Assembly (NCBI RefSeq): GCF_009720385.1
Contig: NZ_ML769311.1
Coordinates: 101,178-151,038, forward strand
From: Catellatospora vulcania
GTDB lineage: Bacteria > Actinomycetota > Actinomycetes > Mycobacteriales > Micromonosporaceae
Length of the DNA stretch: 49,861 nucleotides
Direction of reading: 5' to 3'
The notes under the pieces are model-generated. The model searched no databases and was not told the origin of the DNA. It saw nothing but the letters and a program-made list of their open reading frames with translations. The position numbers and the translations under genes were made by a program. This document shows positions 23,011-30,475 of the stretch, one piece after another; within the stretch, counting starts at the first letter, position 1; every line of letters begins with the position of its first letter.

Positions 23011-23414
23011 GGCGTGCCCCGCGCCGCGCCGCCCGGCCCGGGTGCGGTGACCTCGCCGATGCCGCGCAGCTCGGCGCGGGCCTCCTGGATCTCCTTGTTG
23101 AGGAAGTAGTTCAGCGCGGTGCGGATGGTGGCGATGGCGGCGAGTTCGGCGATCTCGCGCAGGGTCGGCGCGACCGCGGTGCGCAGGATGTCACCGGCGA
23201 GCTGGAACTCCAAGCCGAGGGTGAGGAAGCGGCCGAGTCCCAGCCGGATCGGCACGAAGTCGACGGTGTGCCGCCCGCGGATCGCCGCGCCGACGAACTG
23301 GACGAACGCGACGCTCGCCCCGATGAAGATGACCACCGCGCCGGCCGCTTCGACCAGCGTGACGAGCAGATCGACCAGGCCGGCCAGCGCGGCCTGACCC
23401 CACGGGTGCTCCAT
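23007..23414 (-). CDS. DUF1622 family membrane protein
   Basis: A 135-residue membrane protein with a first helix at residues 13-45. The family core is RLGLGRFLTLGLEFQLAGDILRTAVAPTLREIAELAAIATIRTALNYFL, the signature of DUF1622 (function unknown). ATG 23414 is the chosen start. It is the first gene of a two-gene unit with the small membrane protein. Confidence 0.88.
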   Translation of the reverse strand: MEHPWGQAALAGLVDLLVTLVEAAGAVVIFIGASVAFVQFVGAAIRGRHTVDFVPIRLGLGRFLTLGLEFQLAGDILRTAVAPTLREIAELAAIATIRTALNYFLNKEIQEARAELRGIGEVTAPGPGGAARGTP

Positions 23415-23520
23415 GACCGCCCCTGCCGCCGGTCCCTTGTGCCCTCACGCTACGCCGCATCCCGGGACGAGAACCCCGGAACCGGACATCCGCCGCGCCT
23501 CGCGCGACCGCGCTTTGCGT

Positions 23521-23596
23521 TGATCGTCCGACTTGGCTGGCAGACGTGCGTAAGCGGGGTCAAGATACGCACCGGTGCCGGGCAGTCGGACGATCA
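23521..23596. repeat. 76-nt interrupted palindrome
   Basis: Outer arms of 13 bp (23521-23533 and 23584-23596, TGATCGTCCGACT) match exactly. A further GGCA/TGCC and a 7-bp GTGCGTA (23546-23552)/TACGCAC (23566-23572) pair inside, separated by small internal loops, with a 13-nt apical loop. The symmetrical, interrupted design looks more like a structured RNA or REP-type element than a plain terminator. It lies between the 3' end of the OsmC gene and the start of the DUF1622 gene. Confidence 0.65.
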
Positions 23597-23622
23597 TGCG
23601 GCGTTCGCCGCAGGCGCCGGCG

Positions 23623-24024
23623 TCAGCGGGGTGGCAGGATCTGGAGGGTCTCGGTGCCGTCGCGCAGCGCGCGGCCGACGGTGCAGTGGTTCTCGTGGAC
23701 CCGATGGGCCACCGACTCGAACACCTCGGCGGCCTTGTCGTCGCCGGGCGGCAGCTCGATCTCGTACGTCGTCGTGATCGGCCCGAGCTTGGTCGGCGCG
23801 ACCTTCTCTGCGTCGACGCGCACCGCCAGCTTGACCAGGCGGTGCCCGCGCTTGGCGGTCAGCGGCTCGACGGTGACGATCTCGCAGCCGCCCAGGGCTG
23901 CGAGCAGCAGTTCGACCGGCGAGAACACGCCGTCCTGATCGGAACTGCCCACGGCGACCGAGGCCCCGCGCTCGTTGGTGGCGATGAAACCGTCGTCGGT
24001 GCGTTCGACCCTTACCGTTGCCAT
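23623..24024 (-). CDS. OsmC/Ohr family protein
   Basis: A 133-residue protein of the OsmC superfamily, members of which reduce organic hydroperoxides through two reactive cysteines. Both are visible: Cys47 in LGGCEIV and a second in ENHCTVGRAL near residue 114. The N-terminal SDQDGVFSPVELLLAALGGC is characteristic. ATG 24024 has TAGCAT (24037-24032) ending 7 nt upstream and no Shine-Dalgarno, so a leaderless mRNA is likely; ATG 24033 is the alternative. It is a single gene, probably oxidative-stress related. Confidence 0.88.
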   Translation of the reverse strand: MATVRVERTDDGFIATNERGASVAVGSSDQDGVFSPVELLLAALGGCEIVTVEPLTAKRGHRLVKLAVRVDAEKVAPTKLGPITTTYEIELPPGDDKAAEVFESVAHRVHENHCTVGRALRDGTETLQILPPR

Positions 24025-24085
24025 GATCGCCATGCTACCGGCGAGCCCGCGGCACGGGTGCGCGTCGGCCGGAGGGCCGACCGGT

Positions 24086-24661
24086 TCAGGGGTGGATCTT
24101 CCTGCCTTCGGCGAGCATGGCGACGTACTGGGCGATTCGCCTGGCCCGGGTCTCCGGCCGCTTCGCCTCCTGGATCCGGTGCAGCACCGCGTACCGGTTC
24201 TGCCGGTCGACGGCGGCGAAGAAGCGCTGCGCATCCGGGTTGGCGGCGAGCGCCTGCGCGAGGTCGTCGGGCACCTCGGCGGTCTTCATGCTGTCGTACG
24301 CCGCGTCCCATCGCCCGTCCGCCCTGGCCCGCTCGATCTCGGCGAGCCCTCCGGGCCGCATCCGGCCCTGCTCGATCAGTGACGCCACCCGGTCGCGATT
24401 GATCTTCGACCAGCGGCTGCGGGCCCGGCGCGGGGTGAACTTCTGCAGCCAGTACACCTCGTCGACGCCGGCCTTCGGTCCGTCGATCCAGCCGTGGCAC
24501 AGGGCCACGTCGAGTGCCCGCGGGTAGTCGACCGACGGCACGCCCGAGGCCTTCTTCGCCAGCTTGAGCCACACGCCCGCGCTGTCGGCGGGCTGGCCGG
24601 CGAGCCACTGCTCGAAGGCGTCGGCGTCAGGGAAGGTCAGGGTGGGGGCTTCGGCGGCCAT
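24086..24661 (-). CDS. YdeI/OmpD-associated family protein
   Basis: A 191-residue cytosolic protein of the YdeI/OmpD-associated family. Signatures are GVWLKLAKKASGVPSVDYPRALDVALCHGWIDG, KFTPRRARSRWSKINRDRVASLIEQGRM, and an end rich in basic residues (RRIAQYVAMLAEGRKIHP). The molecular role is not known; enterobacterial homologues have been linked to envelope or peptide resistance. ATG 24661 is chosen from family length. Confidence 0.88.
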   Translation of the reverse strand: MAAEAPTLTFPDADAFEQWLAGQPADSAGVWLKLAKKASGVPSVDYPRALDVALCHGWIDGPKAGVDEVYWLQKFTPRRARSRWSKINRDRVASLIEQGRMRPGGLAEIERARADGRWDAAYDSMKTAEVPDDLAQALAANPDAQRFFAAVDRQNRYAVLHRIQEAKRPETRARRIAQYVAMLAEGRKIHP

Positions 24662-24698
24662 CGGGCCAGTCAAACACAGGGGCCCGACAGCGGCGCGG

Positions 24699-25154
24699 TC
24701 ACGCGGTGTACTGGTGCAGGTACACGTCACCGGCCGGGGTGGTCCAGCCGAAGGCGGTGCCGGTGCGGCGCCAGCCGGTGCGCTCGTACAGGGCGATGGC
24801 GGCGTCCTGCCCGGTGGTCACCTGGAGGGTGAGCTTCAGGCCGCGCTCGGCGGCGAATGCGCGGGCCTGCGCGAGCAGAGCCTTCGCCAGGCCCACGCCC
24901 TGGGCCGCGGGGGCGACGAACAGGCGGCTGATCTCCGCGGTGCCGTGCTCGTCGACGCGGACCATGACGTGTCCGACGACCGCCGGTCCGTCGGCGGCGA
25001 CCCAGCTGCGTACGGCGTCGGGCGGGCTGAGCCACCGGTGCGGACTGTCCGGCCAGCGCGTCGGATATCCGCCGCCGCCGTGGTGCACCGCCGACAGGGC
25101 CGCGACGCACCCGTCGAGGTCGGCGTCGCGCCGCTCGCGTATCTCGACTGCCAC
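24699..25154 (-). CDS. GNAT family N-acetyltransferase
   Basis: A 151-residue GCN5-type acetyltransferase. The acetyl-CoA pyrophosphate loop is AAQGVGLAKALL near residues 84-95, following ISRLFVAP, and the C-terminal YERTGWRRTGTAFGW is typical. GTG 25154 is the start. The substrate is unknown. It is a single gene followed on the same strand by the YdeI-like gene after 37 bp, so the two may be cotranscribed. Confidence 0.88.
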   Translation of the reverse strand: MAVEIRERRDADLDGCVAALSAVHHGGGGYPTRWPDSPHRWLSPPDAVRSWVAADGPAVVGHVMVRVDEHGTAEISRLFVAPAAQGVGLAKALLAQARAFAAERGLKLTLQVTTGQDAAIALYERTGWRRTGTAFGWTTPAGDVYLHQYTA

Positions 25155-25197
25155 GGCAAGCGATCATGCCAGGCGGGGCAGGCCGGCAAGGCGCAGG

Positions 25198-25251
25198 GTT
25201 AAGAAGGTGCCCTTCCTCCGCGTATGGCGATGTGAAGGTGCCCTTCCTTCG
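25198..25251 (-). repeat. GGAAGGGCACCTTC element, copy E
   Basis: A 54-bp element with two direct units, nearly identical to copies A and C. On the minus strand it begins 1 nt past the stop codon of the NAD(P)-binding protein gene, so it lies in that gene's 3' end and before the GNAT gene. Confidence 0.85.
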
Positions 25252-25252
25252 T

Positions 25253-25933
25253 TCACGGCAGGGCGTTGATGTCGCGGTTGGTGAGGGTGCGGGTGGGGGA
25301 GCCGGCGAGGCCGATGTCGATCATGGCGCGGCCGAGCTGGTCGGTGGTGGTGGCCAGGCCGGGGATGCGGGCGAGGAGGGGGTACAGCGGGCCGGTGATC
25401 TTGTACAGGGTGCGGTACCAGCCGGTCTTGGAGGTGATGCCGTGGCGGGGCTGGATGAAACCGGGACGGAACAGGTAGGTGTCGAAGGGCATCGCGAGCA
25501 GCGCGTTCTCGGTGCGGCCCTTGACCCGGGCCCACATCATGCGGCCGCGTTCGGTGGAGTCGGTGCCGCTGCCGGAGACGTAGACGAAACGCATGCCGGG
25601 GGAGACCTCGGCGAGGACACCGGCGACGGCCGTGGTGAGGTCGTAGGTGATGCGGGTGTAGTCGGCCTCGCTCAGGCCCGCGGCGGACATGCCCAGGCAG
25701 AAGAAGCAGGCGTCGTATCCGGCCAGGTCGGCGGCTACGGGCGACAGGTCGGACAGGTCCGCGCGTATCAGCTCGGCCAGCTTGGGGTGCTGCTGCCCGG
25801 TGGGGGTGCGGCCGACCGCCAGCACCTGCGCGACCCGGTCGTCGCGCAGGCACTCGCGCAGCACGCCCTGGCCGACCATGCCGGTCGCCCCGAACAAGAT
25901 CACCCTCATGCCGGTCCCGGCCTGTTCGGTCAC
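25253..25933 (-). CDS. NAD(P)-binding Rossmann/epimerase-like protein
   Basis: A 226-residue protein with an N-terminal dinucleotide motif LFGATGMVGQGVLRE near residues 13-27, CFFCLGMSAAGLSEADYTRITYDLT, and FVYVSGSGTDSTERGRMMWARVKGRTE where SDR-like Ser and Lys lie. It resembles the TIP30/oxidoreductase-like atypical SDRs; the substrate is unknown. I choose GTG 25933, because TAACCT (25946-25941) ends 7 nt before it and suggests a leaderless mRNA. ATG 25909 would give a shorter protein starting at the Rossmann strand. Confidence 0.82.
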   Translation of the reverse strand: MTEQAGTGMRVILFGATGMVGQGVLRECLRDDRVAQVLAVGRTPTGQQHPKLAELIRADLSDLSPVAADLAGYDACFFCLGMSAAGLSEADYTRITYDLTTAVAGVLAEVSPGMRFVYVSGSGTDSTERGRMMWARVKGRTENALLAMPFDTYLFRPGFIQPRHGITSKTGWYRTLYKITGPLYPLLARIPGLATTTDQLGRAMIDIGLAGSPTRTLTNRDINALP

Positions 25934-25995
25934 GTCCGCGAGGTTAGCGCGCCCGGCCATGTGTGAGACGAACACGCCTCGGGTATAGCGACCCC

Positions 25996-26646
25996 ATGCT
26001 CAGCGAGATCAGTGCAGAGCTCCTGGAGACGATGAAGCGTGCGGCCAGCGTGCTGCGCCGCGCAGAGGTGCCGTTCGCGCTGGCGGGCGGCTTCGCCGTC
26101 TATGCCCGTGGCGGCACGTCCAGCGAGCATGACGTGGACTTCGTCATCCGCGAGGAGGATGTCGAACGGACGCTGGAGGCTTATGCGGAGGAGGGCTTCC
26201 GCACCGAGCGCCCCCCTGAGGACTGGCTGGTGAAGGTGTACGACGAGGACCGGCTGGTGGATCTGATCTTCCGGCCGGTGCAGCGTCAGGTGACCGAGGA
26301 GGTCCTGGCGGAGAGCTCGATCGTGCCGGTCGGCGCGCTGCACATCCCCGTGCTGTCGGCGACCATGCTGATGGAGCACAAGCTGCTGACCTTCTCCCAG
26401 CACCACTGCGACTACTCCCGGGCGCTGCCGCTGGCCCGGTCGCTGCGCGAGCAGATCGACTGGGACCAGGTCCGCCGCGACACGGCCCACTCGGTGTACG
26501 CCGAGGCCTGCCTCTACCTGCTCAGCCTGCTGGAGATCATCCCGCCGGCGAGCGAGGGCGGCTCGCAGGAGAGGCAACCGCAGGAGCAACCCCACGACGG
26601 GCAGGCCTCGGTGCCTGCCGGAGCGGACAGGACGGGGGCATGGTGA
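25996..26646 (+). CDS. Nucleotidyltransferase-fold protein
   Basis: A 216-residue protein. FALAGGFAVYARGG near residues 28-41 followed by HDVDFVI is the GG/hDxDh pattern of Pol-beta-type nucleotidyltransferases; a third acidic position may be in VDLIFRP. Such proteins include antitoxin-like and AbiEii-type enzymes, but no partner toxin is apparent. The C-terminal 30 residues are Gln/Gly/Pro-rich and probably disordered. TATAGC ends 6 nt before ATG 25996 with no Shine-Dalgarno (leaderless). The stop overlaps the next start by 7 nt, making an operon with the BON and phosphoesterase genes. Confidence 0.8.
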   Translation: MLSEISAELLETMKRAASVLRRAEVPFALAGGFAVYARGGTSSEHDVDFVIREEDVERTLEAYAEEGFRTERPPEDWLVKVYDEDRLVDLIFRPVQRQVTEEVLAESSIVPVGALHIPVLSATMLMEHKLLTFSQHHCDYSRALPLARSLREQIDWDQVRRDTAHSVYAEACLYLLSLLEIIPPASEGGSQERQPQEQPHDGQASVPAGADRTGAW

Positions 26647-26903
26647 GCGAGCCACGAGTGGTTGACGAGTACGCCGACGCCGAGGTGCACCGCATGCTGA
26701 CCGAGGACGGCACGATCTGCGAGCAGGGCATCGAGGTGATCCGCCGGGACGGCGCGGTGCTGCTGCGCGGCCAGGTCGAGACCGCACACCGCCGTGACGC
26801 GATCGGCGAGCGGGTGGCCGCGATGTTCCCGGACAAGACCGTGTGCAACGACATCGTGGTGACGGCGGTGGCCGGTCCTTCCGAACCCGAGGTGATCACG
26901 TGA
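26640..26903 (+). CDS. BON-domain protein
   Basis: An 87-residue protein with one BON domain (about residues 12-75; GIEVIRRDGAVLLRGQVETAHRRDAIGERVAAMFP). The fold is associated with phospholipid or periplasmic binding, though no signal peptide is present. It is overlapped at both ends, by 7 nt with the nucleotidyltransferase gene and by GTGA with the phosphoesterase gene, so the three are produced together. Confidence 0.85.
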   Translation: MVSEPRVVDEYADAEVHRMLTEDGTICEQGIEVIRRDGAVLLRGQVETAHRRDAIGERVAAMFPDKTVCNDIVVTAVAGPSEPEVIT

Positions 26904-27682
26904 TCCGGGTGGCGGCGGTTGGCGACGTGCACATGGACGTCGACGTGCTCGGCCGGTACCGCCCCTCCCTGGAGCAGCTCGGCGAGCGGGCCGACGTGCT
27001 GCTGCTGGCCGGTGACCTGACCCGGCACGGCACCGTCAACGAGGCCGAGTGCGTGGCCCGCGAGTTCGGCGACCTGCCGGTGCCGGTGGTGGCCGTGCTG
27101 GGCAACCACGACTACCACAGCGACCAGCAGCGCGAGGTCACCAAGGTGCTGGCCGCGGGTGGCATCACCGTGCTGGAGGGCGAGGGCATCACCATCAGCT
27201 GCCGGGACGTGAAGTTCGGGGTGGCCGGGATCAAGGGCTTCGGCGGCGGTTTCGCGGGGCGCTGCGCGTCCATGTTCGGCGAGCAGGAGATCAAGGACTT
27301 CGTGCGTACGACGGAGAAGGCAGCGACCCGCCTGCAGGCCGCCCTGCTGTCGCTGGACGCGGACGTGCTCGTCGCGATGACGCACTACGCGCCGGTGCCG
27401 GACACGCTGCTGGGCGAGCCGCTGGAGATCTACCCGTTCCTGGGGTCGTACCTGCTCGGCCAGGCGATCGACTCCGCACCCACGGCACTGGCCGTGCACG
27501 GGCACGCGCACGCGGGCGTGGAGCGCGGCGTGACCCCGGGCGGGGTGCGCGTGCGCAACGTGGCGCACCCGGTGATCCGCCAGGCGTACAGCGTCTACCA
27601 GCTCGAGGCGGCCCTACCGGGGAAAACGCCAGTTTCGCAGGGCGCCGGGCGGGGTATCGACTCGCTGTCGCACGACGTCTGA
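26900..27682 (+). CDS. Metallophosphoesterase
   Basis: A 260-residue calcineurin-type phosphoesterase. The metal-binding blocks are all present: GDVHMD near residue 8, LAGDLTRHG near residue 40, LGNHDYH near residue 70, MTHYAP and HGHAHAG near residue 200. It would hydrolyse phosphomonoesters or diesters with two metals; the substrate is unknown. The start GTG 26900 overlaps the BON stop. About 25 C-terminal residues after the fold are low-complexity. Confidence 0.9.
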   Translation: MIRVAAVGDVHMDVDVLGRYRPSLEQLGERADVLLLAGDLTRHGTVNEAECVAREFGDLPVPVVAVLGNHDYHSDQQREVTKVLAAGGITVLEGEGITISCRDVKFGVAGIKGFGGGFAGRCASMFGEQEIKDFVRTTEKAATRLQAALLSLDADVLVAMTHYAPVPDTLLGEPLEIYPFLGSYLLGQAIDSAPTALAVHGHAHAGVERGVTPGGVRVRNVAHPVIRQAYSVYQLEAALPGKTPVSQGAGRGIDSLSHDV

Positions 27683-27694
27683 CGTCAGGAGATC

Positions 27695-28063
27695 ATGATG
27701 TTCCTCCGTACCCGGAACAACGACAGTGTCGCCTCGGCCACCTGGAACGAGTTCCTCCACGGGTTGGGCAGCACCCGTGACGTGGCAGCCGAACGAGCGA
27801 AGGAGAAGGCGGGAAGCGTGCGGGAGACGCTGTCCGGCACCGGCTCCGAGGCACGGCACCGGGCTTCGCTGGCGCTCGACGCGCTCGCGGGCCGGCCGGC
27901 CCCGGTCCGCTGGGGCTGGATCGCGGCTGCCGCAGGCGTGGGCGTGCTGGCCGGTTTCGCGGTTGCGGAGCTGCTGCGCGGTCACCCGGTCGACGAGGCG
28001 GTCGCCTCGCTGCGCCGCCAGCTCAGCCACCCGCGTGAGCAGGTGGAGGAGCACGTCGGCTGA
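27695..28063 (+). CDS. Small single-pass membrane protein
   Basis: A 122-residue protein. A charged amphipathic region (WNEFLHGLGSTRDVAAERAKEKAGSVRETLSG) is followed by a membrane helix near residues 71-88 (GWIAAAAGVGVLAGFAVAELL) and a basic/acidic tail. It resembles the stress-related DUF3618/ElaB-like type in design, though I cannot name the family. GGAG lies 4 nt before the double ATG at 27695. It follows the phosphoesterase gene by 12 nt, so it is probably the last gene of that operon. Confidence 0.75.
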   Translation: MMFLRTRNNDSVASATWNEFLHGLGSTRDVAAERAKEKAGSVRETLSGTGSEARHRASLALDALAGRPAPVRWGWIAAAAGVGVLAGFAVAELLRGHPVDEAVASLRRQLSHPREQVEEHVG

Positions 28064-28158
28064 CACGCCGAACTGCCGGAACCCGGGCGGGTGCGGTGGG
28101 CCGATGCTACGTTGCAGACGCCCCCCGCACCCGCCTTGACGTTCTTCGGGGGACCACT

Positions 28159-28584
28159 GTGAAGACCGAGTACCGGCTGTTCCTCGGGGTGGCCGCGTTC
28201 CTGTTCGTGACCGCCGTCGTGTACTGGTTCTGGAGCGGGGCGGCGCTGGCGCAGTACGACTGGATCGGCACCACGGCACTGACCCTCAGCGGCCTGCTGT
28301 GCCTGATGTGCGGGGGCTACTTCTGGTTCGTCTCGCGCCGCATCGAGCTGCGCCCGGAGGACCGGGTCGACGCCGACATCGCCGAGGGCGCGGGCGAGAT
28401 CGGCTTCTTCAGCCCCGGCAGCTACTGGCCGTTCGGCATCGCGCTGGCCGCTCTGGTCACATCACTGGGGCTGGTGTTCTGGATGTGGTGGCTGATCGGT
28501 CTCGGGATCGTCGCGACGATCGTGGCGGCGTCGGCGCTGCTGTTCGAGTACTACACGGGCACTCGGCGGACAGCCGAGCACTGA
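28159..28584 (+). CDS. ctaF: Cytochrome c oxidase subunit 4 (actinobacterial type)
   Basis: A 141-residue membrane protein strongly matching actinobacterial CtaF: it opens MKTEYRLFLGVAAFLF, has two helices, the loop YFWFVSRRIELRPEDRVDADIAEGAGEIGFFSPGSYWPF, two more helices, and ends LLFEYYTGTRRTAEH. It is an accessory subunit of the aa3 oxidase in the bcc-aa3 supercomplex. GTG 28159 has GGGGGA upstream. Here it stands alone, without ctaC, ctaD, ctaE or qcr genes, so it is probably a second copy. Confidence 0.92.
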   Translation: MKTEYRLFLGVAAFLFVTAVVYWFWSGAALAQYDWIGTTALTLSGLLCLMCGGYFWFVSRRIELRPEDRVDADIAEGAGEIGFFSPGSYWPFGIALAALVTSLGLVFWMWWLIGLGIVATIVAASALLFEYYTGTRRTAEH

Positions 28585-28655
28585 TGCCCGGAACGCGCGA
28601 CAATCGTAGGTGTGACGCAGTCGCGCCGGTGGTGCGCGGAGCGGGGGCGGGGGCC

Positions 28656-28892
28656 ATGGGATTCGACGAGAAGCTGCACAACATGGGCCAGCGGGTGGTC
28701 GGCAGGGCCGAGGAGGTGGCCGGCAAGGTCACCCACAACCAGCGCTGGGAGCAGGAGGGCCGGGCCCGGGTGGCCGCGGTCGACGAGGACACGGCCCGGC
28801 AGAAGGCCAAGGACGTCGCCAAGGCGCAGGAGGCCGCGGGGCACATCAGCCGCGACGAGCGGCTGCGCCTGGAGCGCCGCGACGACGCCTAG
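28656..28892 (+). CDS. CsbD-like stress protein
   Basis: A 78-residue hydrophilic, helix-forming protein with FDEKLHNMGQRVVGRAEEVAGKVTHNQRWEQEGRARV, similar to the CsbD family induced by general stress in other bacteria. Its function is not established. ATG 28656 is chosen on similarity; the purine-rich GGGGGCGGGGG upstream may act as ribosome site. Confidence 0.75.
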   Translation: MGFDEKLHNMGQRVVGRAEEVAGKVTHNQRWEQEGRARVAAVDEDTARQKAKDVAKAQEAAGHISRDERLRLERRDDA

Positions 28893-28920
28893 CAATCCAC
28901 CAGCGATGATGCGCACCGGG

Positions 28921-28952
28921 GGTGTCCGGCGACACCTTAATACAGGCCTGTA
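28921..28952. promoter_or_regulatory. Short hairpin and 12-bp palindrome before the WS/DGAT gene
   Basis: GGTGTC-CGGC-GACACC (28921-28936) followed by TTAAT may be a weak terminator for the CsbD-like gene. TACAGGCCTGTA (28941-28952) is a perfect 12-bp palindrome that could be an operator for the acyltransferase gene starting at 29078. No clear -35/-10 pair was found in between. Confidence 0.45.
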
Positions 28953-29077
28953 ACAGCGCCGACAAACCGCAGCCTTAACGTGGTCTCAGACGTTGTATCA
29001 AGGTCAGGTCGCCTCGACGCGGCAGAGCAGCCACTCGGCGGACCGACCACGTCCACGACGACGACGCGAGGGTGACC

Positions 29078-30403
29078 ATGGAGGACGGGCGGCTCAGCGC
29101 TCTGGACATGTCGTTTCTGTGCCTGGAGAACACCGCCTCGCCCATGCACCTGGGCGCGGTCGCGGTGTTCCACCCGACGGCACAGGTGAGCCCGGACCTG
29201 CTCGTCAGGATGCTGGCCGAGCGGGCGAGCCGGGTGCCCCGGATGCGGCGCAAGGTCGGCCCCACGGTGCTCGGCGGCGCGGCGTGGAGCGAGGACCCGG
29301 TCTTCAACGCGCGCAACCACATCTTCCACCACCGGCTGGAGTCCGGCGGCCGCGACGACCTGGCCGCCCTGGTCTCCGACCTGATGACGGACCCGCTGGA
29401 CCGCAACCGCCCGCTTTGGCAGCTGCACCTGGTCAGCGGGCTGGCCGGGGGCCGCTTCGCGCTGCTGGCCAAGATGCACCACGCGCTGTGCGACGGGCAG
29501 GGCGCGGTCGGGATCGGACTCGGCCTGCTCGACGGCGGGGATCTGCTGGCCGCCGAGCCGCCGCAGGCTCGCCCGGCCACGCCGTCGCCGCTGTCGGCGC
29601 TGGCCCGCCAGGGGGCTGAGCTGATCAGCCGTCCCGAGCACGTGGTCGGCGACGTCGTCGGCCGGGCGAGCACGATGTTCGACATCGCCTCGGCGATCGT
29701 CGGGCGGGTGCGCGCCCCAGCCCCGTCGCCGCTGCTGGCGGCCCCGTCGGGCACGCGCCGGGCGGCGTTCGTCAGCCTGGAGACCCGCGAGCTGCAGCGG
29801 ATCCGCCGCAAGCACGGCGGCACGCTCAACGACCTGCTGCTGGCCGTGGTCGCGGGGGCGCTGCGGCACTGGCTGATCGGCCACGACCGGCCGGTCGACG
29901 TGCTGCGCGCGCTGATCCCGGCGAGCCAGCGGATGCGCTCGGGCGGCAGCGACGACGCCAACCAGCTCTCGGCGTACCTGTGCGACCTCCCGGTCGGCGA
30001 GCCCGACCCGGCCCGCCGGCTGGCCCTGGTCCGCGAGGCCATGGACCGCAACAAGGCCGCCGGACCGCGCCGGGGCGCGGGCGCGATCCCGGTGCTCGCG
30101 GGCATGCTGCCCTCGGCGCTCAACCGGCTCGCCGCGCCGTTCGCGGCCCACGCCGCCCCGCTGCTGTTCGACATCGTGGTGACCAGCGTCCCGCTGCCGC
30201 CGCTGCCGCTGCACCTGGGCGGCGCACAGCTGGCGGAGCTGTACCCGATCGCCCCGCTGGCCAGCGGCCACGCCCTGGCCATCGGCCTGTCGCGCTACCG
30301 GGACGGGGTCCACATCGGCCTCTACGCCGACGGGGCCGCCCTGCCGGACATGGAGAAGCTGACGGAAGCTCTCCCGATCGCCCTAGCCGAACTCGACGCT
30401 TAG
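29078..30403 (+). CDS. Wax ester synthase/diacylglycerol acyltransferase (WS/DGAT)
   Basis: A 441-residue acyltransferase that makes triacylglycerols or wax esters from acyl-CoA. The catalytic HHxxxDG motif is present as HHALCDG at residues 134-140. Other family blocks are DMSFLCLENTASPMHLGAVAVF at the start, DPLDRNRPLWQLHLV, and TLNDLLLAVVAGALRHWL. ATG 29078 has GAGGG 5 nt upstream; GTG 29072 is the alternative. It probably serves storage lipid synthesis. It is followed by repeat copy F. Confidence 0.93.
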   Translation: MEDGRLSALDMSFLCLENTASPMHLGAVAVFHPTAQVSPDLLVRMLAERASRVPRMRRKVGPTVLGGAAWSEDPVFNARNHIFHHRLESGGRDDLAALVSDLMTDPLDRNRPLWQLHLVSGLAGGRFALLAKMHHALCDGQGAVGIGLGLLDGGDLLAAEPPQARPATPSPLSALARQGAELISRPEHVVGDVVGRASTMFDIASAIVGRVRAPAPSPLLAAPSGTRRAAFVSLETRELQRIRRKHGGTLNDLLLAVVAGALRHWLIGHDRPVDVLRALIPASQRMRSGGSDDANQLSAYLCDLPVGEPDPARRLALVREAMDRNKAAGPRRGAGAIPVLAGMLPSALNRLAAPFAAHAAPLLFDIVVTSVPLPPLPLHLGGAQLAELYPIAPLASGHALAIGLSRYRDGVHIGLYADGAALPDMEKLTEALPIALAELDA

Positions 30404-30412
30404 GGCTTAAAG

Positions 30413-30466
30413 CGAAGGAAGGGCACCTTCTTAACGCTATGCGTTGTAGAAGGTGCCCTTCCTAAC
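30413..30466. repeat. GGAAGGGCACCTTC element, copy F (inverted form)
   Basis: GAAGGAAGGGCACCTTCTTA and its inverted counterpart flank CGCTATGCG. It lies between the WS/DGAT gene and the convergent subtilase gene, 10 bp from each stop codon, and would act as a terminator in both directions. Confidence 0.85.
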
Positions 30467-30475
30467 TCTCCCGCC

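Noticed and set aside
28612..28953. Alternative plus-strand frame overlapping the CsbD-like gene
   Set aside because: Arg/Trp-rich shadow without family motifs; the CsbD-like frame has a recognisable helix pattern.
3492..30466. GGAAGGGCACCTTC elements as a CRISPR array
   Set aside because: Copies are dispersed over 27 kb, lie at gene ends and have no regular spacers or cas genes.
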